Source of the DNA: Firmicutes bacterium UBA5774
GTDB taxonomy: Bacteria > Bacillota > Clostridia > Peptostreptococcales > Anaerovoracaceae
NCBI GenBank assembly: GCA_002418625.1
Contig: DIEM01000049.1
Location: forward strand, 26,830-40,631
Length of the DNA stretch: 13,802 nt
Direction: 5' to 3'
Part shown: one piece after another, positions 5,801-13,211 of the stretch
Layout: every line of letters starts with the position of its first letter
Position numbering within the stretch: the first letter of the stretch is position 1
The notes under the pieces: generated by a model
Told to the model about the DNA's origin: nothing
The model's database searches: none
The model's input: only the letters and a program-made list of their open reading frames with translations
Translations under genes and position numbers: made by a program

Positions 5801-6310
5801 TCAGCCTTCCTCCTCCAAAATCTTCTCCATGATGACGACATTGATGCGCCTGCCGTCCAGCAGGCCATGCTCCATATAGATCCCGACTTCCCGGAACCCA
5901 AGCGATTTATAGAGCCTGCGCCCGGCATCATTGAAATCAAAGGCGTGAAGGACGATTTTGTGGAATCCCTGCTGCCGCGCTGTCGAAACCACGAAATCCA
6001 GCAGCTTTAAGCCAAAGCCCTTTCCTCTGTAATCGCGGGCTATGTAGATCGACAGATCTGCAACGCCGCTGTAGCAGCATCTGGCGTTGAATGGATTGAG
6101 CGAGGCCCATCCCCGGACATGCCGCGTCGCGTCTTCGATCACAGCCACCTTGTACTGGAACGCCCTGTTTACGAACCATTCCTCCATTTCCTCCACAGAC
6201 CGCAGACGGGTCTCGAGTGTGGCGGTGCGATCCTCGATGCCTTGATTAAAAATTTTTGTTATTGCGGCGATGTCGTCCTCGCGCGCAAGTCTTAATCGAA
6301 AATCATCCAT
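5801..6310 (-). CDS. GNAT N-acetyltransferase, phosphinothricin/YncA-like
   Basis: A 169-residue GNAT acetyltransferase that transfers an acetyl group from acetyl-CoA to an amine. The acetyl-CoA binding loop is RDYRGKGFG (92-100), containing the Q/R-x-x-G-x-G/A signature. The early FNQGIEDRTATLET segment (21-34), the VADLSIYI strand (83-90) and the FDFNDAGRRLYKSLGF motif (125-139) match the phosphinothricin acetyltransferase/YncA (MnaT) subgroup, which acetylates amino-acid analogues or methionine derivatives. The real substrate is unknown and a resistance role should not be assumed. The ATG at 6310 is chosen over a TTG at 6328 because a G-rich site (GGGGGGGAAA) precedes it. It is 57 bp downstream of the pyrophosphatase gene with no terminator between, so it is probably the last gene of that unit. 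Confidence 0.88.
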   Translation of the reverse strand: MDDFRLRLAREDDIAAITKIFNQGIEDRTATLETRLRSVEEMEEWFVNRAFQYKVAVIEDATRHVRGWASLNPFNARCCYSGVADLSIYIARDYRGKGFGLKLLDFVVSTARQQGFHKIVLHAFDFNDAGRRLYKSLGFREVGIYMEHGLLDGRRINVVIMEKILEEEG

Positions 6311-6367
6311 TGCATTTCCCCCCCGCAATTCTTTTACAAAGCAATTCCATTCACGCCGGCCCGTGCC

Positions 6368-8011
6368 TCAGTCCATACTCTCAAGCGCGACGGCGACCAG
6401 CGGGATCACCTGCTTCTTTCGTGATACGATCCCCGGCAGATAGGCTTTGCCGTCCACGACCGGAATTCCAAAAGCCTTTTCGACAAGTCCCGTTTCTTCT
6501 CCGGCGCACAGCACTAAAGAGCCCTCTTCAAGAATATCCGTGGCAAAGAGCATCAAAAGATCGTAATTCTTCTGCATGCAAAGCTTTTCCATGTAATCGG
6601 CGATCTCCCCGCCGATCTCCCTGACACTGTCAAAATCCACCGTGAAAATCTGGCTCATGCCTATATTGAGGCTGTCAAATGCATACTCCTTGAAATCCTG
6701 ATGGAATATCTCGTCGGTGCTCCGGCCCTGAAGGGACGATCCCTCCTTGAACATTTGGGCGGCGAAGCTGTCAAGGTCTGATATCCCGGCGATATCCGAA
6801 AGCCTGCCCGCCGTCTTCCTGTCCAGTTCCGTGCAGGTCGGCGACCTGAATTTGATCGTATCCGATAGAATGGCCGCACACAGTATTCCCGCGATCCTCG
6901 GCTCCATAGGATGCCCCGAGGCAAAATACTTTTCAGCGACAATTGTCGCCGTGCTTCCCAAGGGCTCGCTTTGAACATAGATCGGATGCATCGTCTGGAT
7001 GTCCCCCAGCCGATGATGGTCGATGATCTCAAGGATTTCCGCCTGCTCGATGCCGTTGACTGCCTGGGCAAGCTCGTTATGATCGAGCAATATGACTTTC
7101 TTCTTCTTTTTTGTGATCAGATGGTATCTCGATACGAACCCCCTGATCCTGTTATTGTCGTCGACGACCGGATAACTTCTGTATCTTGTCTTGAGCATTT
7201 TCTCCTGAATGTCGTCAACATAATCGTGCCGGTTGAATTTGACGATATCCCGGCTCTTCATGATGGCGCCGGCCGGCATGCTGAGATTTATCAGTCTGGC
7301 TGTTGTAAATGTGTCGTATGGTGTAAGCAGAATCACGCTGCCGGCATCTGCCGCATGCTTCAGGATCTTCTCCTCCGGCCTCACGCCGCAGGTAATGATC
7401 ACACAATTTGCTCCGGCTTCCAATGCTTTAGACTGACTGTCGCCGCGGTTGCCGGTGATCACAATGTCCCCGCGGCCGATATATTCGCTCATCTCTTCCG
7501 GATCCGTCGCCGCAATAACGATTTTCCCCGATGTATGAAAATCTTCAGCGCTTCCGCAGATGATGGTGCCGTTCAGCGTTTCAGCGATGCTGGCCAGCGT
7601 CGTTCCGGTAGAGGCGATATTGTTGCTTTCATGTGCTTCTATATATTCATCCGTGATATCCGACACGCTCAGGATCCCAAGAAGGCATGATTCCTCGTCT
7701 ACAACCGGTACTGCCTTGACGCTGTTTCTTTTCATGATTTCCCAGGTGGTCTTGACCGAAGTGCCCGGCAGCACCGGATACGCTTCGTCGATCGACAGAT
7801 CCGATATCTGCGTTCTGACCGTTGAAAGGTATTCCGGCTTGTCCACATCGAAATATTTCAAGACAAAAGCCGTCTCACGGCTGATGTTTCCAAGTCTTCT
7901 GGGCACAGCCAAAAATCCGCCGGCCTTTTTCAGCTCCGCATACGCGATCGCCGAACAGATTGAATCCGTATCCGGATTCTTATGCCCCATGACATATATG
8001 GTTTCGCTCAT
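6368..8011 (-). CDS. ppaC: Manganese-dependent (family II) inorganic pyrophosphatase with CBS and DRTGG regulatory domains
   Basis: A 547-residue cytoplasmic DHH-superfamily enzyme that hydrolyses pyrophosphate to two phosphates. Metal-binding motifs are GHKNPDTDS at 9-17 (His10, Asp14, Asp16), LLDHNE around Asp310 and IIDHH at 329-333. The DHHA2 domain ends with the substrate-binding SRKKQ at 530-534. Inserted between the two halves of the DHH domain are a CBS domain (about 66-122), a DRTGG domain (about 134-242) and a second CBS domain (about 249-300). Simple family II enzymes are about 310 residues, so the extra length is the regulatory insert, which in characterised CBS-PPases binds adenine nucleotides (AMP/ADP inhibit) and, with DRTGG, diadenosine polyphosphates. 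The start ATG overlaps the TGA of the YbjQ-family gene (ATGA), indicating translational coupling. All active-site residues expected are intact. Confidence 0.95.
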   Translation of the reverse strand: MSETIYVMGHKNPDTDSICSAIAYAELKKAGGFLAVPRRLGNISRETAFVLKYFDVDKPEYLSTVRTQISDLSIDEAYPVLPGTSVKTTWEIMKRNSVKAVPVVDEESCLLGILSVSDITDEYIEAHESNNIASTGTTLASIAETLNGTIICGSAEDFHTSGKIVIAATDPEEMSEYIGRGDIVITGNRGDSQSKALEAGANCVIITCGVRPEEKILKHAADAGSVILLTPYDTFTTARLINLSMPAGAIMKSRDIVKFNRHDYVDDIQEKMLKTRYRSYPVVDDNNRIRGFVSRYHLITKKKKKVILLDHNELAQAVNGIEQAEILEIIDHHRLGDIQTMHPIYVQSEPLGSTATIVAEKYFASGHPMEPRIAGILCAAILSDTIKFRSPTCTELDRKTAGRLSDIAGISDLDSFAAQMFKEGSSLQGRSTDEIFHQDFKEYAFDSLNIGMSQIFTVDFDSVREIGGEIADYMEKLCMQKNYDLLMLFATDILEEGSLVLCAGEETGLVEKAFGIPVVDGKAYLPGIVSRKKQVIPLVAVALESMD

Positions 8012-8361
8012 CTATTGTCACCCGGCTGCAGCTTGTTGTCGTATCCGACGACGACGGCCGTTCCTGATGCGGTGACCATCAGCATATTGTTGGCCTGCCC
8101 CAGCACTTCATAATCCACATCCACACCGACGACGGCGTTGGCCCCCATCGAAAACGCCCTGCTCTCCATTTCGTGCAGCGCATGGTTTCGCGCCTCGATC
8201 AGTTCCCCTTCATAGGATCCGGATCTTCCGCCAAAGAAATTGGTCAATCCGGCAGCGATATCTTTAATGACATCCACGCCGGATATCACTTCCCCGAATA
8301 CGATCCCCTTGTATTCCAATATGGCTTTTCCTTCTACGGTCGGTGTCGTTGTGATGATCAT
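8008..8361 (-). CDS. YbjQ family (UPF0145, DUF74) protein
   Basis: A 117-residue small cytoplasmic protein. TTTPTVEGKAILEYKGIV at the N terminus, VISGVDVIKDIAAGLTNFFGGRSGSYE in the middle and ARNHALHEMESRAFSMGANAVVGVDVDYEV are the conserved blocks of the YbjQ/heavy-metal-binding-domain family, which forms pentameric rings. The biochemical role is unknown; the old heavy-metal-binding label rests on structure and is weak. No metal-binding CxxC motif is present. AAGGAGG lies 6 bases before the ATG at 8361, which itself overlaps the TGA of the ammonia-lyase gene. The downstream end overlaps the pyrophosphatase start. The gene is therefore locked between two unrelated enzymes in one transcript. 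Confidence 0.93.
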   Translation of the reverse strand: MIITTTPTVEGKAILEYKGIVFGEVISGVDVIKDIAAGLTNFFGGRSGSYEGELIEARNHALHEMESRAFSMGANAVVGVDVDYEVLGQANNMLMVTASGTAVVVGYDNKLQPGDNR

Positions 8362-9542
8362 GATTTTTCCTCCTTGATGATTTTTTGATAGCTTTCAGGA
8401 TCCGTGTCCCCTTCTGTGCTGAAAATCAGCACAGTGGAATCCTCTCCCAATCCAAGACCCGTTCTTAGTTCCTCATAATTCTTTTCCTTCATGATCAGTT
8501 CAATGGCTCCTGCTCCCACTGCTCCAGATTCCCCTGAAACGACGGCTGCGTCTTTTCCCTTGGGCCAGGCCAAAAGCCGCATGCCCATTCTTGCCGTTTC
8601 ATCATCACATGAAAGAAATGCAGAAGCATGATCCCGCAGTATGCCGAAGGTGACCGCATTGGCCTCGCCGCAGGCAAGTCCCGCCATGATCGTATCGAGC
8701 CCGCCTTTTACGGCATGGGGCTTCCCATCGCCCTTCAGCATCGATTCGTAAATGCAGGCGGCGGCGGCGGCTTCCATTATGACCGCCTTAGGGTGCCCTT
8801 CACCGAATCTGCTGACCATATAGCCCAGAACGCCGCCGGCCATCGAGCCGACGCCGGCCTGCAGAAACACATGCGTCGCCTGCGGCAGGCCCTGTTCCGC
8901 AATCTGGCTGAACGCTTCGTCCGCCATCGTCATGTATCCCAATGTTATGGCGTTCGGGATATCCTCGTAGCCCTCCCATGCGGTGTCCTGGACTGGCGTC
9001 CATCCGTTCTCCTCCGCCTTTTCATAAGCATATCTGACTGCGTCGTCATAATTCATATCCAAAATCTCGACGGCTGCGCCAAATTCCCTGATCGCATCGA
9101 ATCTGAACCGTGAGGCGCCCTTTGGCATGTATACGGCCGCATTGCATCCGATCATCCTCGCGGCCCAGGCGACGCCTCTGCCGTGATTGCCGTCCGTCGC
9201 GGTCACAAAGGTCATGCCGGCGATCCGGTCCCTGACCCGTGGCGCCAGCAGATCGGGCAAGGACACCTCTGCATCAAGGCCGGCCCTGCGAGCCGCTGCT
9301 GCCGCCACAGCATAAATGCCGCCAAGTCCTTTGAAAGCATTGAGGCCAAAACGGCGGGATTCATCTTTTACCAGCACCTTGGCCACGCCAAGATCCTTCG
9401 CTAAGCTTTCAAGGGATATCAGCGGCGTCGGCTCGTATCCCGGCACCGACCGGTGAAAACGCCGGACTGCTTCAATGCCGGCTCCGGTTATGAACGCCGG
9501 AAGTGCTCCTCCTGGCGGCTTCTGCAGAAAATATTCGATCAT
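8358..9542 (-). CDS. dpaL: Diaminopropionate ammonia-lyase (PLP-dependent)
   Basis: A 394-residue fold-type II PLP enzyme that converts D- or L-2,3-diaminopropionate into pyruvate and two ammonia molecules. The active-site lysine is Lys71 in DESRRFGLNAFKGLGG, equivalent to Lys77 of E. coli YgeX. TATDGNHGRGVAWAAR is the catalytic asparagine/glycine loop and QAGVGSMAGGVLGY binds the PLP phosphate. Length matches the E. coli enzyme (398 residues). The start at 9542 is chosen because an AGGTG-containing site lies 5-6 bases upstream; an in-frame ATG at 9566 and a TTG at 9572 have no such site. No ygeW/ygeY-type carbamoyltransferase or peptidase genes are near, so the context differs from the E. 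coli cluster. The pyruvate formed could enter the pyruvate formate-lyase encoded just upstream. First gene of the unit that includes the YbjQ-family protein and the pyrophosphatase. Confidence 0.93.
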   Translation of the reverse strand: MIEYFLQKPPGGALPAFITGAGIEAVRRFHRSVPGYEPTPLISLESLAKDLGVAKVLVKDESRRFGLNAFKGLGGIYAVAAAAARRAGLDAEVSLPDLLAPRVRDRIAGMTFVTATDGNHGRGVAWAARMIGCNAAVYMPKGASRFRFDAIREFGAAVEILDMNYDDAVRYAYEKAEENGWTPVQDTAWEGYEDIPNAITLGYMTMADEAFSQIAEQGLPQATHVFLQAGVGSMAGGVLGYMVSRFGEGHPKAVIMEAAAAACIYESMLKGDGKPHAVKGGLDTIMAGLACGEANAVTFGILRDHASAFLSCDDETARMGMRLLAWPKGKDAAVVSGESGAVGAGAIELIMKEKNYEELRTGLGLGEDSTVLIFSTEGDTDPESYQKIIKEEKS

Positions 9543-9631
9543 CGCGCACCTCACTTCAGATATCATTACCAATATGCCATTTCATTATCATTTCCAGCTG
9601 CCCAACGACTGATTCCAGATGAAATTTTCCG

Positions 9632-9647
9632 TTGAACATTTGTTCAA
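9632..9647. promoter_or_regulatory. 16-bp inverted repeat, candidate operator ahead of the ammonia-lyase gene
   Basis: TTGAACA-TT-TGTTCAA has perfect 7-base arms around a 2-base centre and lies about 90 bp upstream of the ammonia-lyase start, in the only gap (133 bp) between it and the pyruvate formate-lyase activase gene. The TGAACA/TGTTCA half-sites resemble those of ArsR/SmtB-type repressors, but other families use similar sites. No convincing -35/-10 pair is visible around it. Confidence 0.45.
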
Positions 9648-9675
9648 TATTTACATAGCCAAGCTTCGCGATTAT

Positions 9676-10392
9676 TCATTTTTCAACGATATCACAGCGC
9701 AGCACACTGTCCTGCATGGATTTCAGTTTTGCCATATCCATTTCCTCGACACCGTCGAGCACATACGGCATGCCCATGGCTTCATATTTGGAAACGCCCA
9801 TGGTATGATAAGGCAGCAGCTCGACTTTTTTGATATTGCTGAATGAAAATATCTCCTGCTTCAACTTTTTTACATGCTCTTCGCTGTCGGTCAGGCCGGG
9901 CACCACGACATGCTTGATCCAGATGGCGCTGTTCATCTTAAGCAGCGCTTTTTTAAATTCATAATAGAAGCTGATGTCGAGGCCCGTGATCCTGTGATAC
10001 TGCTCGGGATCCTCATGCTTGATATCCAATATGACCAGATCGCAAAAGGACAGGATCTCGTCATAAACGCCATAGCCGACGCCAGCGGTATCAAGCGTTG
10101 TATGGATGCCCCTCGCCTTGCATTCTTTAAGGCATCCCAGCAGGAATTCAGGCTGCATCAGCGGCTCACCCCCTGAGAAGGTCACGCCGCCAAGCTCTCC
10201 ATAGTAAGGCTTGTAGCGTTCCACGATGCGCGCGACCTCCTGCGGAGTGATTTCATAGCCTCCGCCGATTTTCCACATGTCCGGGTTATGGCAATAGACG
10301 CATCGGAGCCGGCAGCCCTGAAAAAAAACGATCGTCCTGATCCCGGGCCCGTCCAGTGCCCCCATTGTTTCGATAGTATTGATCCTTCCCAT
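9676..10392 (-). CDS. pflA: Pyruvate formate-lyase activating enzyme (radical SAM)
   Basis: A 238-residue radical SAM enzyme that uses a 4Fe-4S cluster and S-adenosylmethionine to make the glycyl radical on pyruvate formate-lyase. The cluster cysteines are 27, 31 and 34 in CRLRCVYC, close to C29/C33/C36 of E. coli PflA. GALDGPGIRTIVFFQGC just before is typical of the family, as are the GGVTFSGGEPLMQPEFL segment and the LDTAGVG strand. There is no extra ferredoxin insert, so it is the short PflA type rather than the activase of a B12-independent diol dehydratase. AAAGGAG lies about 7 bases before the ATG. It follows the pyruvate formate-lyase gene by 18 bp, in the usual pflB-pflA order. Confidence 0.95.
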   Translation of the reverse strand: MGRINTIETMGALDGPGIRTIVFFQGCRLRCVYCHNPDMWKIGGGYEITPQEVARIVERYKPYYGELGGVTFSGGEPLMQPEFLLGCLKECKARGIHTTLDTAGVGYGVYDEILSFCDLVILDIKHEDPEQYHRITGLDISFYYEFKKALLKMNSAIWIKHVVVPGLTDSEEHVKKLKQEIFSFSNIKKVELLPYHTMGVSKYEAMGMPYVLDGVEEMDMAKLKSMQDSVLRCDIVEK

Positions 10393-10410
10393 GGTTCCGC
10401 TCCTTTCATC

Positions 10411-12636
10411 CTAGATTTTATCGTGAAATGAACGATGTATGATCTCCATCTGCTGTTCCCGCGTCAGTCTGTTGAAATTGACAGCATATCCTGATACGCG
10501 GACCGTCAGGGACGGATAATTGTCGGGATTTTCCACCGCATCCAGAAGCATCTCCCTGTCCATGACATTGACATTGAGATGATGCCCCTTCTGCAAGAAA
10601 TATCCGTCCATGATGGACACAAGATTATCGATCCTGTGCCGCTCCACCTTCCCTATCGCATTCGGTATGATCGTAAATGTATTTGAAATGCCGTCTTCGC
10701 AGACATTTTTATACTGTATTTTAGCCACGGAATTCAGGGATGCCAGCAGGCCGTTCCTGTCACGCCCGTGCAGCGGATTGGCTCCCGGCGCGAAGGGCTC
10801 TCCGGATTTTCGGCCGTCCGGCGTGGCGCCTGTCTTTTTACCGTAGACAACATTGGATGTGATGGTCAAAACGGACAGCGTATGCCTGGCCCCCCGGTAC
10901 GCCGGAGTCTTGCGAAGCTCGGTGATGAATTTCTCCACCACCTCCTCGGCGATCAGGTCCACCCGGTCGTCGTCATTGCCGAATTGGGGATATTCACCTT
11001 CGATGATGAAGTCGACGGCGATCCCGTCCTTTCTGACGGGCCTTACCTTCGCGTATTTTATGGCGCTGAGGGAATCGGCCACGATGGAAAGCCCCGCCAC
11101 GCCAAATGCCATATAGCGTCCGCAGTTCGTGTCATGGAGCGCCATCATGCCGGCTTCGTAGGCATATTTGTCGTGCATGAAATGAATGACGTTCATCGTA
11201 CTGACATACAGCTCCGCCACCTTTTCCATCACTCTGTCGAAATTCCAAACGACCTTGTCGTAATTTAGCACTTCGTCGAGATCCGGCTCGATGCCGTCAA
11301 TGACCTTGACATGCTTCATTTCGTCGACGCCGCCGTTGATGGCGTAAAGCAGCGACTTGGCCAGATTGCATCGCGCGCCGAAAAGCTGCATTTCCTTACC
11401 TTCCCTCATGGCTGAGATACAGCAGGCGATGCAGTAGTCATCCCCGTACATCGGCCGCATGATGTCGTCGTTTTCGTATTGGATCGATGACGTCAGGATC
11501 GATGTCCTGGCGCAGAATTTTTTAAAATTCTCCGGCAGGTCTTTTGCCCAGAGAATCGTGATGTTTGGTTCCGGCCCCGCCGACAGGTTGTAAAGCGTGT
11601 GGATGAATCGGTACGAAGTCCTGGTGACCATCGTGCGCCCATCGAGACCCATACCGCCGATAACTTCGGTGACCCAGGCCGGATCACCTGCAAAAAGCTC
11701 GTTATAGTCGGCCGTCCGAAGATGCCTGACCATCCTGAGCTTAATGACGAACTGGTCGATGATCTCCTGCGCGGCTGTTTCGGTCAGTATGCCTTGATCG
11801 ATGTCCCTCTCAAAGTATATGTCGAGAAAAGCCGTATCCCTTCCCAGGGACATGGCGGCGCCGTTGTTTTCCTTGATGGCGGCCAGATAGCCGAAATACA
11901 GGAACTGGACCGCCTCGGTTGCATCCTTCGCGGGACGGGAAATATCGTATCCGTATTTTGCGGCCATGCTCTTCATTTTATGAAGCGCCCGGATCTGTGC
12001 AGTGATCTCCTCGCGCAGCCGAATGGAATCCTCAAGTCTTGGGTTGGCGGTCTCCCTGAAATCCTTCTCCTTTTGGCTGATCAGGAAATCAACGCCATAC
12101 AGCGGGATGCGCCGGTAATCCCCGACGATCCTGCCTCGGCCGTACGCATCCGGAAGTCCGGTCAGGAGTCCGACGCTTCGGGCGTTTTTCATTTCCTCCG
12201 TGTAAGCGTCGAATACACCCTGGTTATGCGTCTTGGCATATTCTGAAAATATGGTGATCAGATTGTTGGGCACGTCATGGCCATACTCGTGCATGGCATT
12301 TTCCACCATGCGGATACCGCCATAGGGGTTGATGATCCTCTTGAAGGGCGCATCCGTCTGTAAACCGAAAACGACCTCATTGTCCCGATCGATGTAGCCG
12401 GGCTCAAAGTTGTCGATACCGGCTATATGATTGATGTCAATGCCAAGGATGCCTTTCTTGATTTCCTGTTTCTGAAGCTCGCTGACGATGTCGAATACCC
12501 TTTTCGTTCTTTCGGTAGGCCCTGTCAGAAAATCGTCGGTCCCCAAATAAGGCGTATAATTGAGCCCGATAAACTCCCGGACGTCGATCTGCTCCGTCCA
12601 TTTTCCTTCTTTAAATCCATTCCACTCTGCTTTCAT
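10411..12636 (-). CDS. pflB: Pyruvate formate-lyase (formate C-acetyltransferase)
   Basis: A 741-residue glycyl-radical enzyme that converts pyruvate and CoA into acetyl-CoA and formate in anaerobic fermentation. The paired active-site cysteines are Cys405-Cys406 in YCIACCISAM, the cysteine pair that distinguishes true PFL from other glycyl-radical enzymes. The radical site is Gly716 in RVSGYAVNF near the C terminus. The substrate-binding FGARCNLAKSLLYAINGGVDE region follows the cysteines. Length is close to the 760 residues of E. coli PflB, so the protein is full-length. A TdcE-like preference for 2-oxobutyrate cannot be excluded from sequence alone. AGGAGG precedes the ATG at 12636. It lies 28 bp after the oxidoreductase gamma-subunit gene with no terminator between, which implies shared transcription. 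Confidence 0.97.
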   Translation of the reverse strand: MKAEWNGFKEGKWTEQIDVREFIGLNYTPYLGTDDFLTGPTERTKRVFDIVSELQKQEIKKGILGIDINHIAGIDNFEPGYIDRDNEVVFGLQTDAPFKRIINPYGGIRMVENAMHEYGHDVPNNLITIFSEYAKTHNQGVFDAYTEEMKNARSVGLLTGLPDAYGRGRIVGDYRRIPLYGVDFLISQKEKDFRETANPRLEDSIRLREEITAQIRALHKMKSMAAKYGYDISRPAKDATEAVQFLYFGYLAAIKENNGAAMSLGRDTAFLDIYFERDIDQGILTETAAQEIIDQFVIKLRMVRHLRTADYNELFAGDPAWVTEVIGGMGLDGRTMVTRTSYRFIHTLYNLSAGPEPNITILWAKDLPENFKKFCARTSILTSSIQYENDDIMRPMYGDDYCIACCISAMREGKEMQLFGARCNLAKSLLYAINGGVDEMKHVKVIDGIEPDLDEVLNYDKVVWNFDRVMEKVAELYVSTMNVIHFMHDKYAYEAGMMALHDTNCGRYMAFGVAGLSIVADSLSAIKYAKVRPVRKDGIAVDFIIEGEYPQFGNDDDRVDLIAEEVVEKFITELRKTPAYRGARHTLSVLTITSNVVYGKKTGATPDGRKSGEPFAPGANPLHGRDRNGLLASLNSVAKIQYKNVCEDGISNTFTIIPNAIGKVERHRIDNLVSIMDGYFLQKGHHLNVNVMDREMLLDAVENPDNYPSLTVRVSGYAVNFNRLTREQQMEIIHRSFHDKI

Positions 12637-12664
12637 TCCTGTCCTCCTGTGCGCCGGTCCGGCT

Positions 12665-13207
12665 TTATTGCGATCCCGTCAATGCTGCTCCTTTTTCAAG
12701 GGCTCGTGCGTTGATCGGAAGAAGATGGTGCTTTGATGCCGGCCAGACCTGTTCAAGGATCCTTATGACCGACTTAGTATCGATGATCGGGTCCGCTGCC
12801 AGCAGCGCGCCCAGCATGATCATGTTCGCGACCTTAACATTTCCCATTTCCACGGCCATCTGCGATGCGTCGATATAATGAGCCGTTACATCATCGCGTT
12901 CGCATTTTCGGGTAATCAGGGAAAGATTCGCGAAAATCAAGCCTCCCGGCCTGACCATTTTTTCAAACTTGTCCAAAGACGGCTCATTCATTGCGACCAG
13001 AATATCCGGTTCGGATACCATCGGCGAGCTGATGGGCTTATCCGACACACATACACTGCAGTTTGCGGTCCCTCCGCGCATTTCGGGCCCGTAGGAAGGG
13101 ATCCAGGATACTTCCCGGCCTTCGCTCGCTCCGCAGTATGCGATGACCTGTCCCATGGACAGCACCCCCTGACCGCCGAAGCCGGCCATGATCAATTGCC
13201 TCAGCAT
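12665..13207 (-). CDS. 2-oxoacid:acceptor (ferredoxin) oxidoreductase gamma subunit
   Basis: A 180-residue subunit of a multi-subunit 2-oxoacid:ferredoxin oxidoreductase, which oxidatively decarboxylates a 2-oxoacid to its acyl-CoA and reduces ferredoxin. The N-terminal MAGFGGQGVLSMGQVIA loop (7-23), SYGPEMRGGTANCSV (38-52), VAMNEPSLDKF (71-81) and VKVANMIMLGALLA (124-137) are the conserved blocks of the VorC/KorC/PorC catalytic gamma domain. The closest resemblance is to 2-oxoisovalerate or 2-oxoglutarate enzymes, but the substrate cannot be fixed. The start at 13207 is chosen because the domain begins here and AAGGGG lies 8 bases upstream; the same frame runs on to 13465, but that part overlaps the beta-subunit gene. 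Four bases separate it from the beta-subunit stop. Confidence 0.93.
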   Translation of the reverse strand: MLRQLIMAGFGGQGVLSMGQVIAYCGASEGREVSWIPSYGPEMRGGTANCSVCVSDKPISSPMVSEPDILVAMNEPSLDKFEKMVRPGGLIFANLSLITRKCERDDVTAHYIDASQMAVEMGNVKVANMIMLGALLAADPIIDTKSVIRILEQVWPASKHHLLPINARALEKGAALTGSQ

Positions 13208-13211
13208 GACC

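Noticed and set aside
5204..6010. A 268-codon plus-strand open frame
   Set aside because: It overlaps the hemolysin III-type gene in another frame and runs antisense into the acetyltransferase gene. Its translation is rich in Arg and Pro with no recognisable domain.
6911..7690. A 259-codon plus-strand open frame
   Set aside because: It is entirely antisense to the pyrophosphatase, whose motifs are intact, and has no ribosome binding site or family resemblance.
9543..9675. A sigma-A promoter for the ammonia-lyase gene
   Set aside because: I tried several TTGxxx and TAxxxT pairs on the minus strand, and none gave an acceptable -10 at 16-18 bases. A promoter may exist but I cannot support one.
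11599..12246. A 215-codon plus-strand open frame
   Set aside because: It is antisense to pyruvate formate-lyase and reflects high-GC third-position bias of the real gene.
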